From NCBI RefSeq assembly GCF_003284585.1, contig NZ_QKRX01000002.1, positions 392,482-456,481 on the forward strand: a stretch of DNA of 64,000 bases. The letters run 5' to 3'. Below, one piece after another: positions 26,929 to 36,189 of the stretch (positions are counted from its first letter, which is position 1; every line of letters starts with the position of its first letter). Both the position numbers and the translations under genes were made by a program. The notes beneath the pieces are model-generated. The model saw only the letters and a list, made by a program, of their open reading frames with translations. It did not search any database and was not told the origin of the DNA. Source of the DNA: Nitrincola tibetensis (GTDB lineage: Bacteria > Pseudomonadota > Gammaproteobacteria > Pseudomonadales > Balneatricaceae).

Positions 26929-27555
26929 TTACGCCTTCACAATAAGGTAGGCACCTGTGCCCACCATCAGTCCTCCAACCGTCACCTTAACAGCACCTTG
27001 CACCTTGTGTTGCGACTTTAATACGCTCGGCAAGGATACGATTTTACTCGCAGAATACGCATAGAATAACTTGACACCACCGACCGCCATCACTGTTAGC
27101 AGGCTAATCACGATGACATCTGAAGTCTTCAGGGTGGCCAAATCGACAAAAGCAGGAAACAAACTTGCATAGAAGAGAATGGCCTTCACATCACCAAGTG
27201 TAATAATTAAGCCCGTGAGAAAGCTTGCAGATAATGATGAGACTGAGCGACCTGCTGGAACCTGTACTCTAGCTTTGGATCTCAAAAGACTTATACCAAA
27301 CCAGATGAGATACGCACCCGCAATATACCTTAGAATCAAGAAAAAACCGCCCATCACTTCTGCCAACGCGGTCATTCCGAAAATGGCCAGAAAAACGAAA
27401 ACAAGGTCGCCGAGTACGATACCAACTGAAACAGCAGCGCCGTTTAAGAATCCAGCGGTTGAAGAACGAGCAACAACTAAGGCCACACTAGTGCTAGGAA
27501 CCAGTGCTAGCATCACCATCACGGCAAATAGAACAACTATTTCAAGTATATTCAT
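26929..27555 (-). CDS. LysE-family exporter
   Basis: A 208-residue membrane protein of the LysE/RhtB group. The N-terminus keeps the family pattern but reads ALVPSTSVALVVARS, with the usual PGP replaced by PST. A 'TGLIITLGDVKAILFYASLF' segment corresponds to the NPK motif region, here GDVKA. These changes suggest a divergent substrate. The ATG at 27555 follows AGAGG; a GTG one codon earlier is less likely. Confidence 0.82.
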   Translation of the reverse strand: MNILEIVVLFAVMVMLALVPSTSVALVVARSSTAGFLNGAAVSVGIVLGDLVFVFLAIFGMTALAEVMGGFFLILRYIAGAYLIWFGISLLRSKARVQVPAGRSVSSLSASFLTGLIITLGDVKAILFYASLFPAFVDLATLKTSDVIVISLLTVMAVGGVKLFYAYSASKIVSLPSVLKSQHKVQGAVKVTVGGLMVGTGAYLIVKA

Positions 27556-27649
27556 CACGACCTCTTGGCTTAACTGATAATCCTACTTTAAAAAATACCA
27601 GTGTAACGATACCTGCTTCGTCAAGCAGCCCTCCTTCTGTGGCTTCGAT

Positions 27650-27671
27650 ATTGGCCGCTGATGCGGCCAAT
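27650..27671 (-). terminator. strong hairpin downstream of the cheB-like gene
   Basis: ATTGGCCGC (27650-27658) and GCGGCCAAT (27663-27671) form a perfect 9-bp stem with a 4-base loop. It lies between the cheB-like stop and the LysE start on the minus strand. The run of As beside it does not give a 3' U-tract in the transcribed direction, so termination is uncertain. Confidence 0.4.
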
Positions 27672-27714
27672 AAAAAACTAATGTCCTTTATAACTGAGTA
27701 AAGTCCTATAAGAG

Positions 27715-28716
27715 TCATGCTGTTCCATGAGAATCTTGGTCGGTAGCCTTCAGCATGGCACGAATGCGGTCAATATGAATTTGAGAATCTTTAGCCCGCT
27801 GAGTGACTGATGAAGGAGCGTGTTTGCTTTCATTTTTACTCATGGTTACCAGCAAATTCTGGCGTTCTTCAAACATTCTCAGCGCTACCCAAAGCGTTTC
27901 TTCAATCTTTACAGTTTGCTGAGCCAGCAGTACCGAGGCGGTAAACGCATGACCTGTATGACAGCGGTACCTTAACAGCTCTCCTTCCTTCATTTGCCAT
28001 AGAACTCCGCCACAGTCAGGGCAATTGTATGGTACCTGATCGCCTAACGTTTCGACTGAAGGCAAATCGCTCAAAACCCGCTGCGCGATTTTAGCCTCGA
28101 TCATTATGTCTTCCGGTACCGGCTTGCTCTCCGGTAGCTCTCTCCTTAAAAGATCAGTCAGCAGCGCCCCCATCTCAGCTATTGGCAAGCAATAATCGGC
28201 ACCAACATTGGCTATTACCGATTGTGGCATATCCGGATAAGACGCATCTTCAGGATCTTGTGCGATGCAGACACCACCGCAACGTTTGATCGCCATCATG
28301 CCGCTGGTACCATCATCCAGATACCCTGTCAGAATGATGCCTATGACTCTGTTGCCATAAGTCACAGCAGCAGAACGAAATAAGGGATCAATAGCAGGCC
28401 GTGAACGGTTTTCTCTGGCGCCTTTAGTAATCAGGATTTCCCCCTTCGCTATCAACATATGTTGATCTGATGGCGCTAGATACATAGTACCGACTTTGAA
28501 TGTCTGTTTATTGTGCGCATGCACACAGGGTAGATGGCTGCTCTCATTTAATACTTTGACCAGCACGTCTCCGGTAACATCAGCGCTCATGTGTGTGACA
28601 ATAAAAACAGGGGCCGAAAAATCCTTCGGAAGCTGTGCAACCAATTTTTTTAATGCGGCCATGCCACCCGCGGATGCTCCAATAACTATGAGCATTGAAT
28701 TTTTGTTTTGATTCAT
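27715..28716 (-). CDS. stand-alone CheB-type methylesterase with zinc-ribbon tail
   Basis: A 333-residue protein with a CheB methylesterase domain but no receiver domain. The catalytic residues are Ser in GASAGGMAAL, His in VTHMSADV, and Asp in LTGYLDDGTSGM. After the esterase comes a cysteine segment NCPDCGGVLW...RYRCHTGHAF, likely a zinc ribbon, and a helical tail. Such proteins are widespread outside chemotaxis operons and their targets are unclear. AGGTGG precedes the ATG at 28716. Confidence 0.87.
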   Translation of the reverse strand: MNQNKNSMLIVIGASAGGMAALKKLVAQLPKDFSAPVFIVTHMSADVTGDVLVKVLNESSHLPCVHAHNKQTFKVGTMYLAPSDQHMLIAKGEILITKGARENRSRPAIDPLFRSAAVTYGNRVIGIILTGYLDDGTSGMMAIKRCGGVCIAQDPEDASYPDMPQSVIANVGADYCLPIAEMGALLTDLLRRELPESKPVPEDIMIEAKIAQRVLSDLPSVETLGDQVPYNCPDCGGVLWQMKEGELLRYRCHTGHAFTASVLLAQQTVKIEETLWVALRMFEERQNLLVTMSKNESKHAPSSVTQRAKDSQIHIDRIRAMLKATDQDSHGTA

Positions 28717-29099
28717 CACCACCTCTATCGATGGAGCAGGTTCAAAAGATCGTATGTGGAGTCGCGTAACTGAAATCGAAACAAGGGATAGCGACGCCAC
28801 CGTCAACTAGGATGCTTTACCCAGTGACCTATGCTATCAAATTTCGTGAGTTCCATATGCGCCATTGAGCACATACTAGCGAACATGCTCTTGATCATAG
28901 TTTTCCATTGTTTGGAAAAATAGCCCTGTGTCGTTATCCAAGGAATCGCGCACAGCATTTTGCAAAGCGCCCGTTTGATCTGCTTCCCATGTTGCATTTA
29001 CAGCCAGACTAACAAGTTTAGTTGTGACTTCATGCTTAGGAACAACCGCGTTCGTGAGCAGTCGATTGTCCCTAGAAACACCTTCTGACCATGGCTTAG

Positions 29100-29567
29100 T
29101 TAAGTGATAATTTCTGTGCTGACCTCTGTTTTTACCGAGTTAGCAATAAAGCATTGTTCATGAGAAAGATGGTGGATTTTTTCAAGATCATCTCTTGAGG
29201 GAATCCGATCCCCTGAAAACTCTACTTTCGGGCGGAGCGTAACCTTGGTCATGGATATCTTCCCTGATCCATCTTTTTCCATGATGCCCTTAGCATCATC
29301 AGAATAACTTTCCACCACATAGCCTTTTTTGGCTGCAATTGATAGAAAAAAAAGCATATGACAACTCGACAAGGAGGCAATAAACGCTTCCTCGGGATCA
29401 ACATTTGCTTCAACCGAATAAGGTAAAGGTACTACATGGGGTGACGATGAAGCAGGTACAGTAACACCCCCATCAAACTCCCATACATGGCCACGGCTAT
29501 ATTTATTGTCGACGAAGGGTTCATCCTTACCACGACCCCATTTCACTAAAGCAAAATATTCGGACAT
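29100..29567 (-). CDS. OsmC/Ohr-family protein
   Basis: A 155-residue OsmC-like thiol peroxidase. The two conserved cysteines are in ASLSSCHMLFFL and HEQCFIANS, as required for reduction of organic or other hydroperoxides. The N-terminal 'NKYSRGHVWEFDGG' and 'NVDPEEAFIAS' are family features. It acts in the cytoplasm. The SDR gene lies 79 bp upstream on the same strand and may be in the same transcript. Confidence 0.9.
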   Translation of the reverse strand: MSEYFALVKWGRGKDEPFVDNKYSRGHVWEFDGGVTVPASSSPHVVPLPYSVEANVDPEEAFIASLSSCHMLFFLSIAAKKGYVVESYSDDAKGIMEKDGSGKISMTKVTLRPKVEFSGDRIPSRDDLEKIHHLSHEQCFIANSVKTEVSTEIIT

Positions 29568-29646
29568 TTCATCTCCATATTAGTATATCTCCAAAGCTAG
29601 AACGCCCTATTCAGTTCTGGAGTGGGTTTGCTTGGTGTAACCCCAG

Positions 29647-30378
29647 CTATTTCCCTCCGGCCAGATCGATGAAGGATCCAGTAACATAGGATGCTTCATC
29701 TGATAATAACCAAGCAATAGCATTTGCCACTTCATCAGGTGTACCACCACGTTGCAATGGTATTTGAGGCGCTAAGCGGTCAACCCGATTGGACTCACCG
29801 CCATCGGCATGCATATCGGTATAAATAAAACCGGGCCTTACTGAATTTACACGAATACCCTGAGCGGCAACTTCCAAGGACAACCCTTTGGTCAATGAAT
29901 CCATCGCCCCTTTAGAGGCTGCATAATCAATATACTCAAAGGGCGAGCCTGTCCGTGAAGCAACAGATGATACATTCACGATAGCGCCTGTCGATTTATT
30001 TCGATTGATAAATTCACGTGAGCAAAGAAAACAGCTCGTTACATTAGATAACATAACTGTGTTAAATCGTTCAACATCCATGTCGGCAAGACACGACTGA
30101 GGATACAAAATGCCTGCGTTATTGACTAAATGTGTAGCATGGCCATAGGTTTTTTCGGTTACATCGAATAACGCTACAACGTCAGTGTCTTTGGAAACAT
30201 CAGCTTGGAACGAAAACGCTCTACCACCAAGCGCCGTAATTTCAGCAACGACAGCATCGGCACTTTTGGCATCTGAGCGGTAATTGACACAGACAGCATA
30301 CCCTCTTGATGCTAACAACTTCGAAGTTGCCGCACCAATTCCTCGACCACCGCCAGTAACGATAACGACTTTATTCAT
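29647..30378 (-). CDS. short-chain dehydrogenase/reductase (FabG-like)
   Basis: A 243-residue classical SDR. The cofactor motif is TGGGRGIG (about 8-15), the NNAG motif is present, the catalytic Ser is in NVSSVASR, and Tyr-x3-Lys is YAASK. The end AYVTGSFID-like (EASYVTGSFIDLAGGK) is standard. Substrate cannot be told from sequence; NADP preference is suggested by NYRSDAKSA. It lies just upstream of the OsmC gene on the same strand. Confidence 0.9.
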   Translation of the reverse strand: MNKVVIVTGGGRGIGAATSKLLASRGYAVCVNYRSDAKSADAVVAEITALGGRAFSFQADVSKDTDVVALFDVTEKTYGHATHLVNNAGILYPQSCLADMDVERFNTVMLSNVTSCFLCSREFINRNKSTGAIVNVSSVASRTGSPFEYIDYAASKGAMDSLTKGLSLEVAAQGIRVNSVRPGFIYTDMHADGGESNRVDRLAPQIPLQRGGTPDEVANAIAWLLSDEASYVTGSFIDLAGGK

Positions 30379-30550
30379 CGTATTTCCCTGATAACACGTA
30401 ATTCGAAATCACCCACCACATCATCTTGCAGCTACCTATCCGACACAGCGAGTTGTGCACCAAGACCCGCAAACGCTACCGCGCTTGTATGCATAATAGC
30501 GGCCTGGCCCAGAATAGTAGCCAACAAATGCGAAACTCCTCTGTAATTCC

Positions 30551-30700
30551 TTAGGTGTTACGATGACCGGCGAAAAACGCACTAAGTTCGGCATCCGGAA
30601 CTTGATCATTCGAATAGTTAAACGTGCCATCTACAACCATTTCTTGCGCGGCCCTTCGCATGAGTCCGTAAGTGGCACGAGCGAGACTCCCTCCGATACT
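30551..30700 (-). pseudogene. C-terminal remnant of an isocitrate lyase/PEP-mutase-family gene
   Basis: A start-less open frame reads SIGGSLARATYGLMRRAAQE and ends in 'DQVPDAELSAFFAGHRNT' then stop. This matches the C-terminal end of the isocitrate lyase/phosphoenolpyruvate mutase family. Upstream sequence appears to continue only after a frameshift (FDLPLAIERVSE). The interval 30379-30963 is otherwise a patchwork of short broken frames on the minus strand. Confidence 0.5.
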
Positions 30701-30797
30701 CGCTCTATAGCGAGTGGCAGGTCGAATAGTGGAGTGGATAGATCACCGGTAAAGTCTTCTATGTTTCCCCCTCCTCCATATTAATAGGGTATTCGTG

Positions 30798-30953
30798 TCA
30801 GCGCTTTTGTACCTGCAGTAATCGGTCAAATGGAACCGGTCCAAAGACACCGATGAACTTTACCCCGTGAAGCTCATTCCGTGGTGCCAAGAGCACGTCT
30901 CTGTGTGCCAGCCTACGAAACCTGGCCCCAAGTTCTTGCAGTTCATCTCGCAT
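30798..30953 (-). CDS. 51-residue open frame, possibly a gene scrap
   Basis: An ATG-initiated frame reading MRDELQELGARFRRLAHRDV and ending GVFGPVPFDRLLQVQKR. The composition looks coding, but there is no ribosome-binding site and its context is a strip of gene remnants. I do not recognise the family. It may be the end of a lost gene. Confidence 0.25.
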   Translation of the reverse strand: MRDELQELGARFRRLAHRDVLLAPRNELHGVKFIGVFGPVPFDRLLQVQKR

Positions 30954-30963
30954 AATAGCGATG

Positions 30964-31215
30964 CTATGAATTTACAGTGACACACCCGCCTTGTTTCAGG
31001 ATGCGCTTAGTTGAAGCTGGATTATTTGCTAACAGTGATTCCGGTCTTATAGGGCGTGGAACCAGGTTCCCGCCGCAGTTTGGGCACTGATGCTGCAAAA
31101 CACTTTCTGCGCAACTTGAGCAGAAAGTGCATTCAAACGTACAGATGACCGCTTCGCTTGAATTCGGCGGCAAGTTTTTGTCACAGCACTCACAGTTTGG
31201 CCTAAGCTCTAGCAT
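30964..31215 (-). CDS. DUF1272 zinc-ribbon protein
   Basis: An 83-residue protein with four cysteine pairs: CECC, CTFECTFCSSC and CPNC, followed by GGNLVPRPIRP. This is the DUF1272 family (COG3813), a small probable zinc protein of unknown role. AGGAG lies before the ATG. It stands alone between gene remnants and the beta-lactamase gene. Confidence 0.85.
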   Translation of the reverse strand: MLELRPNCECCDKNLPPNSSEAVICTFECTFCSSCAESVLQHQCPNCGGNLVPRPIRPESLLANNPASTKRILKQGGCVTVNS

Positions 31216-31362
31216 AAAGTCTCCTCTTCTGTACCTGTATAGCGCATTGCTTACTGGATTAGAACACTATTCTACGATTTTACTTGTCAGTAACTTAAAG
31301 CCAACTACTCCAAAAAATACAGCAAAAACAGCCTCAAATGCCACTTTGGATTTTAGATATTA

Positions 31363-32247
31363 TCATTTGGCCTCAATCACGTCTCTGATAACACTTCCCA
31401 ATTCGGCAATCGCAGTGTTTCTGTCTTCAAAGGACGCTGTCGTTTCTGTTATGTAAAATGCCACAAGTATCGGTAAGCGCTCTGGCGGCCAGATTACCGC
31501 CGTAATAGCTCTAGACCCGAATCCGCCCGCTCCCGTTCTATCGGCTATAACCCATTCTGCGGGCATACTTGCTCTGAATAAGCCGTCAGCCACTTTATTT
31601 CCGACGAGCCACTCTCGCAATTGGCTTTTAGAGTTGGGTGACAAAACATCACCCAGCAGCAACCCTTTAAGATTACCTACCATGGCATTGGGCGTGGTTG
31701 TATCTCGATCATCATTTGGAGTCGCCTGATTCAGCTCTGTTTCCCAACGATCCAATCGCGTGACATTATCGCCAATTCCCCTCGCAAATTCAGTCACGAC
31801 CTCTGGCCCACCTATGGCCTGTAAAATGAGATTTGCAGCCGTGTTATCACTGGTCGTCAGTGTCGCTTCGCATAACTCAAAAAGTGACATTTCCCGACTA
31901 TCGGCATGCTGCTCTGTAATAGGTGAGTAAGTCACAAGATCGGATTTTGAAAAACTGACTTTTCTTTCAAGTTGCTCTTCATTGCTATCAACACGCTGAA
32001 GCAAGGCCGCACAAGCTAATGTTTTAAAAGTACTGGACATAGCAAAACGTTGATCTGCATTATATTCCCAGCGCACTCCTGTCTCTGAATCATATGCGGA
32101 GAAACCGATCCGTGCATCAAGCACATTTTCTATGCGCTGGAGCTCGGTCATCAGGGCATCGTCCTGAGCCTGCACAAAAACCGAAGGGAGCATCAAACAT
32201 ACAGATAAAATACCGCTTAAGAAAAGCGGCCCACGGCGTTTACTCAT
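31363..32247 (-). CDS. class A beta-lactamase, RTG (CARB-like) subgroup
   Basis: A 294-residue periplasmic enzyme hydrolysing beta-lactams, with a signal peptide ending about VFVQA. Active-site motifs are all present: S72-T-F-K75, S133-D-N, E169 in WETELN, and R237-T-G in place of the common KTG. Arg in this last motif is typical of the CARB/PSE carbenicillinase group. Cys79 and Cys125 match the positions of the TEM/CARB disulfide. AGGAG precedes the ATG. It sits next to a YjbR-family gene with no integrase or intact IS within 10 kb, so it looks like a chromosomal gene. Confidence 0.93.
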   Translation of the reverse strand: MSKRRGPLFLSGILSVCLMLPSVFVQAQDDALMTELQRIENVLDARIGFSAYDSETGVRWEYNADQRFAMSSTFKTLACAALLQRVDSNEEQLERKVSFSKSDLVTYSPITEQHADSREMSLFELCEATLTTSDNTAANLILQAIGGPEVVTEFARGIGDNVTRLDRWETELNQATPNDDRDTTTPNAMVGNLKGLLLGDVLSPNSKSQLREWLVGNKVADGLFRASMPAEWVIADRTGAGGFGSRAITAVIWPPERLPILVAFYITETTASFEDRNTAIAELGSVIRDVIEAK

Positions 32248-32312
32248 ACCTTACACTCCTTTAAGAATAAGAGTCTTCCTGAACCATTTTTCATAAGACA
32301 GATTCACGACTT

Positions 32313-32678
32313 TCACTGAGGGTTCAACCCTAACTCTTTTTGCTTACGCTTACTCAGCCCGAGCGAGACAATACGATAAGATTCTGACAAATAATATCTT
32401 AACTCTTCGTCCAACTCACTAAATGTGCCTATTTGCTGTATCCATTTCATACCACGGTTGGCAAAGTAAGGCGCTGGTATGTACCCATCTAGGTCGCTGA
32501 GAAGATCAAAATTCAAATCTGAAACTTTAAATGTAAATGCCGGTTGTTTATCTTTTCCCCATCCACCAATAGCAAACACCTTGCCGCCGACTTTCCAAAC
32601 CTGCGAGTTTCCCCATTGCACAACGTGGGTAGTCGCTGGAAACGAACCACAAAAGTGATTGAACTCATCATAATTCAT
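32313..32678 (-). CDS. MmcQ/YjbR-family protein
   Basis: A 121-residue protein of the MmcQ/YjbR (DUF419) family. It has 'VQWGNSQVWKVGGKVFAIGG' and 'PAPYFANRGMKWIQ', the usual signature, and a CyaY-like fold. Members may bind DNA but no specific role is established. It lies 66 bp upstream of the beta-lactamase gene on the same strand. Confidence 0.85.
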   Translation of the reverse strand: MNYDEFNHFCGSFPATTHVVQWGNSQVWKVGGKVFAIGGWGKDKQPAFTFKVSDLNFDLLSDLDGYIPAPYFANRGMKWIQQIGTFSELDEELRYYLSESYRIVSLGLSKRKQKELGLNPQ

Positions 32679-32735
32679 GTTTGTATTTCCCAGCCTTAAA
32701 ATGCCGTCATAAGCCGCATGTGTTACTCATTGCGA

Positions 32736-33914
32736 TTACTCCACCTCACTGATCAATGCACCGTACCCCTGCATTGCCATTTCTTCAATTGGGATAAACT
32801 TCATCGCAGCGGAGTTCATGCAATAACGTAAACCCGTGGGAGCCGGACCATCGTTGAAAACGTGTCCCAAATGAGAGTCAGCGAAGCGGCTACGAACTTC
32901 AGTCCGTACCGAGAAGAAGCTTCGATCCTCTTTTTCAACCACCCAATCTAGATTAATAGGTCGAGAGAAGCTGGGCCAGCCGGTGCCCGAGTCATACTTG
33001 TCACGAGATGAAAATAGAGGCTCGCCAGAGACAATATCGACATAGATACCAGCTCGCTTCTCATCATTGTATTGATTCCTGAAAGGACGCTCCGTACCGT
33101 CTTTTTGAGTAACGTAATACTGTTCCTCTGTAAGACGCGCCTTAAGTTCACTGTCGCTCGGTTTTACAAATGTATCAGGGTTAAATCCCTCTACATGAAT
33201 TGACTGCGGGCTAGATTCGCTAGAATGAGCGTCCCCAGACACCTCGACATTTTGCGGATGGTACAGAGAATAATCGACTTCTCTATCATTCCCCCAGACG
33301 GCGTCGATGAACTGGTAACGCCCTGAGTTGCGTGTGTAAAACGTGTATCGTACTGGATTTTTCTTGTAATAATCTTGGTGGTATTCTTCGGCCTCGTAGA
33401 ATACTGTGAAAGGGACTACTTCAATTACCACTGGTTTGTCATAACGGCCAGATGCTTCCAGCGCCATCACCGCAGCATCGGCTGCTTGCTTTTCTGCTTC
33501 GTTATGATAAAAAATGGCGGGACGATATTGCCGACCTCGATCAACATACTGACCTTCAGCATCCGTCGGGTTGGCGGTCCGCCATAGAGTCTGCAGAAGC
33601 CCTTCATAGGTTATCACCCCTGGATCATAATACACCTGCACCGCTTCAGTGTGTCCAGTAAGCCCACCAGCCACCTGCTGATAGGTCGGATTTACTTCAT
33701 CGCCACCACTGTAGCCGGATACCGCCTCTACCACTCCAGGAACCTTCTCAAAGGCTTCCTCTACGCACCAAAAGCACCCGCCTGCGAAGGTGGCAACAGC
33801 TAACTTAGGGTCATCGGGTGCGTATTTAGAACCTAGATCGTTGGATGCGCTTAGCTGGAATCCAGCCAGCACCATGACTGTTGCTGTGAGCATTAATAAC
33901 AGATAGCGTTTCAT
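32736..33914 (-). CDS. msrAB: periplasmic methionine sulfoxide reductase MsrA-MsrB fusion
   Basis: A 392-residue two-domain enzyme that repairs both S- and R-methionine sulfoxide in proteins. A signal peptide-like N-terminus ([19 protein letters not shown]) places it in the periplasm. MsrA has GGCFWC with catalytic Cys47; MsrB has its catalytic Cys365 in [11 protein letters not shown] and the [13 protein letters not shown] motif. The MsrB zinc CxxC pairs appear absent (YVDIVSG). It is the last gene of a run that begins with a two-component system, 73 bp upstream, so control by that system is likely. Confidence 0.93.
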   Translation of the reverse strand: MKRYLLLMLTATVMVLAGFQLSASNDLGSKYAPDDPKLAVATFAGGCFWCVEEAFEKVPGVVEAVSGYSGGDEVNPTYQQVAGGLTGHTEAVQVYYDPGVITYEGLLQTLWRTANPTDAEGQYVDRGRQYRPAIFYHNEAEKQAADAAVMALEASGRYDKPVVIEVVPFTVFYEAEEYHQDYYKKNPVRYTFYTRNSGRYQFIDAVWGNDREVDYSLYHPQNVEVSGDAHSSESSPQSIHVEGFNPDTFVKPSDSELKARLTEEQYYVTQKDGTERPFRNQYNDEKRAGIYVDIVSGEPLFSSRDKYDSGTGWPSFSRPINLDWVVEKEDRSFFSVRTEVRSRFADSHLGHVFNDGPAPTGLRYCMNSAAMKFIPIEEMAMQGYGALISEVE

Positions 33915-33987
33915 AACTTTATCCTCATATCCTGTGAATACTGGAGTCAGTTTGCATCAGATTCATCACAGGCAGCTCTCCAATTTA

Positions 33988-35484
33988 TTACGTTTTTATA
34001 ACATCGGCACAGTTAGGTGCATACACGGGTAGCCGTATGCAGAAAGATGCCCCTCCATTCACACAGTTTTCAACACGGATATCACCGCCTTGAAGTGCCA
34101 TAATCCTGCGAGCAATCGCCAGTCCAAGCCCAGCATGGCCAGAACCCGAAGAGTCTCCCCGATAGAAAGGTTCAAAGATATGCGGCAAGTCTTGTTCTGA
34201 AATACCAGGACCTGTATCACGAACACATACCTCTGGTACGCCGCTCTCCTCATCAAGGATCACTTCAATGCGCCCCCCCGCGGAGCTATAAGCAATGGCG
34301 TTGCCGATCAAGTTATCCAACACACGCTCTGTCATGGCCAGATCAGCGTAGGCGATCGGTAAATCTGGATCTCCCTTCAGGCTAAGCTCCAGTTGATTGT
34401 CTTGAGCGGCTTGACCGTGCTTCTGGACCACGTCGTGCACGAGCTCAGCAAGTGGGAAGGGCTCTGGTACGGGTTGCTTTTCTCGGGCTTCAAGTGCAGC
34501 CAGCTCGAATAACTCATCAACCAAACGGCTTAAACGCCGACCTTCCTTGAGGGCAATATCAAGAAAGCGATCCTGTTCCTGCTGACTCAGCCGATCACGT
34601 CTTAATTTCAAACTTTCAATATATCCCTGCATGGAGGCCAAGGGTGTGCGCAGGTCATGTGACACCTGTGCAACAAACTGACGGCGCTGAGCATCTTTTT
34701 CCGTCAATTGTTCGATCTGAGTGGCTATCCGGCAAGCCATATCATCAAAAGTAGCACCTAGGTAATCGATCTCATCTCTCACCACGGGTCGCTTGTCTCG
34801 CCAAGTAATTGGCGGTGTCTCGCTCATGTCACTGTTTTCAAACGCTTCGACCAGACGCGTCAAATCGGTCAGTCGACGAGTCAGCAAACGGAAAACCGCC
34901 AGCCCTGCCACCATCACCACTGCCAGACTGATCAGCAATGCCCAGACGCTTAACTCCAGCAGTTGCGCACCCCGCGCCATGGTTTCCGCAGCATCGTATT
35001 CTTCACCCCGCAACACCACATAAAGATAGCCATCAGGATTCTCTACCGATGGCACTGGGGTTACGGAAAATATTTTCTTTCGGTCGTGACTGCGAGGGTC
35101 ATCACCCAAAATGGGATAACGATTCATGTCTCCCATCAGCTGGTGAAGTGGCTCCAGTGAAACTTGTTTGCGCTTAATCTTTGTCGAATCGGCTGAATAC
35201 GAAAGAATCACTCCATCCAAATCCAGAAAATAAATTTCGATGCTGGGGTTGATGGTCATGTAGAGTGTAAACAACGCTTCCAAGGCGCTACGGTCTAGCT
35301 GACCCTCGCTGACAAGATTCCTGTCAGATACAAGGCTCTTAGCCAGATCCCGATGCAACGCTTGGTTGACTGATGCACTGTATTCACGAAGCGAATACTG
35401 GCTGATAAAGGTATACAGAAGGCCCACCGCCAACAAGAGTAAAAATAGCCCGAGCGCCAAGCGAGTGTAGAGTGTTTTCAACAT
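33988..35484 (-). CDS. sensor histidine kinase
   Basis: A 498-residue inner-membrane kinase: TM1 at about 8-28, a periplasmic sensor of 150 residues, TM2 at about 178-200, HAMP, then HisKA with His276 in VSHDLRTPLASMQ and a C-terminal ATPase domain (NLIGNAIAYS, DTGPGI, GLGLAIARRI). The start lies 3 bp after the stop of the response regulator gene. The msrAB gene follows, which suggests it senses oxidative or hypochlorite-type damage in the envelope, though the signal is not shown by sequence. Confidence 0.92.
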   Translation of the reverse strand: MLKTLYTRLALGLFLLLLAVGLLYTFISQYSLREYSASVNQALHRDLAKSLVSDRNLVSEGQLDRSALEALFTLYMTINPSIEIYFLDLDGVILSYSADSTKIKRKQVSLEPLHQLMGDMNRYPILGDDPRSHDRKKIFSVTPVPSVENPDGYLYVVLRGEEYDAAETMARGAQLLELSVWALLISLAVVMVAGLAVFRLLTRRLTDLTRLVEAFENSDMSETPPITWRDKRPVVRDEIDYLGATFDDMACRIATQIEQLTEKDAQRRQFVAQVSHDLRTPLASMQGYIESLKLRRDRLSQQEQDRFLDIALKEGRRLSRLVDELFELAALEAREKQPVPEPFPLAELVHDVVQKHGQAAQDNQLELSLKGDPDLPIAYADLAMTERVLDNLIGNAIAYSSAGGRIEVILDEESGVPEVCVRDTGPGISEQDLPHIFEPFYRGDSSGSGHAGLGLAIARRIMALQGGDIRVENCVNGGASFCIRLPVYAPNCADVIKT

Positions 35485-35487
35485 GGG

Positions 35488-36189
35488 CTATTCCCGAAAG
35501 CGATAACCCACACCCCAGACAGTCTGGATAAATTCCGGTTGGGCTGGATTGCTTTCAATCTTGCCACGCAAGCGATTGATATGGGTATTAACGGTATGCT
35601 CGTATCCTTCATGATTGTAACCCCAAACGGTATCCAACAACTGGACTCGGCTGAATACTCGACCCGGATGGCTGGCAAAATGCCAGAGCAGGTCAAACTC
35701 TCGAGCGGTGAGCTCCACCTCCTGATCGTTGATGAACACACGTCGACGCACTGGGTCAATACGCAGCCCATCAAGCATCAATTCGTCACTACTCGCTTCT
35801 ACAGTAGGCGCAGAGGCCATCGCATCCACCCGCCGGAACAAAGCTTTCACCCGCGCGGCTAGCTCGGCTACGCTGAAAGGCTTGGTGAGGTAATCATCTG
35901 CCCCCATTTCCAGACCCAGAACTCGGTCTAGCTCCGTACTTTTAGCTGTCAACATCAGCACCGGAACATACCCTGATCCCGCACGTATCTCGCGGCACAC
36001 AGACAAGCCATCCATTCCTGGCAGCATCAGGTCGAGAATCACAAGATCGATACCCCCTTCACGAAACCGCTCAAGACCCGTATCCCCCCGCTCACAAAGA
36101 ACAGGGGTCATGCCAAGCTCGGCCACATGCATACTCACAAGCTCACCAATACCGGGGTTGTCTTCAACGATCAGTACGTTTCGAGTCAT
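35488..36189 (-). CDS. OmpR-family response regulator
   Basis: A 233-residue regulator with a receiver domain (Asp53 as phosphoacceptor in VILDLMLPGMDG, Lys in TKPFSVAELAARV) and a winged-helix DNA-binding domain ending in TVWGVGYRF. Its ATG overlaps the stop of the upstream LprI-like gene (ATGA), so translation is coupled. It works with the kinase encoded immediately downstream and probably controls msrAB. Confidence 0.93.
   Translation of the reverse strand: MTRNVLIVEDNPGIGELVSMHVAELGMTPVLCERGDTGLERFREGGIDLVILDLMLPGMDGLSVCREIRAGSGYVPVLMLTAKSTELDRVLGLEMGADDYLTKPFSVAELAARVKALFRRVDAMASAPTVEASSDELMLDGLRIDPVRRRVFINDQEVELTAREFDLLWHFASHPGRVFSRVQLLDTVWGYNHEGYEHTVNTHINRLRGKIESNPAQPEFIQTVWGVGYRFRE

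Noticed and set aside
28876..29100. A minus-strand open stretch of about 70 codons (reads NAVVPKHEVTTKLVSLAVN) between the OsmC and CheB-like genes.
   Set aside because: It has no start codon in frame, no ribosome-binding site and no recognisable family; it may be a gene relic but cannot be supported.
30436..30540. A minus-strand segment reading LLATILGQAAIMHTSAVAFAG that hints at a LysE-type helix.
   Set aside because: It is only about 30 residues and lacks any diagnostic motif; it is included only as part of the gene-scrap strip.
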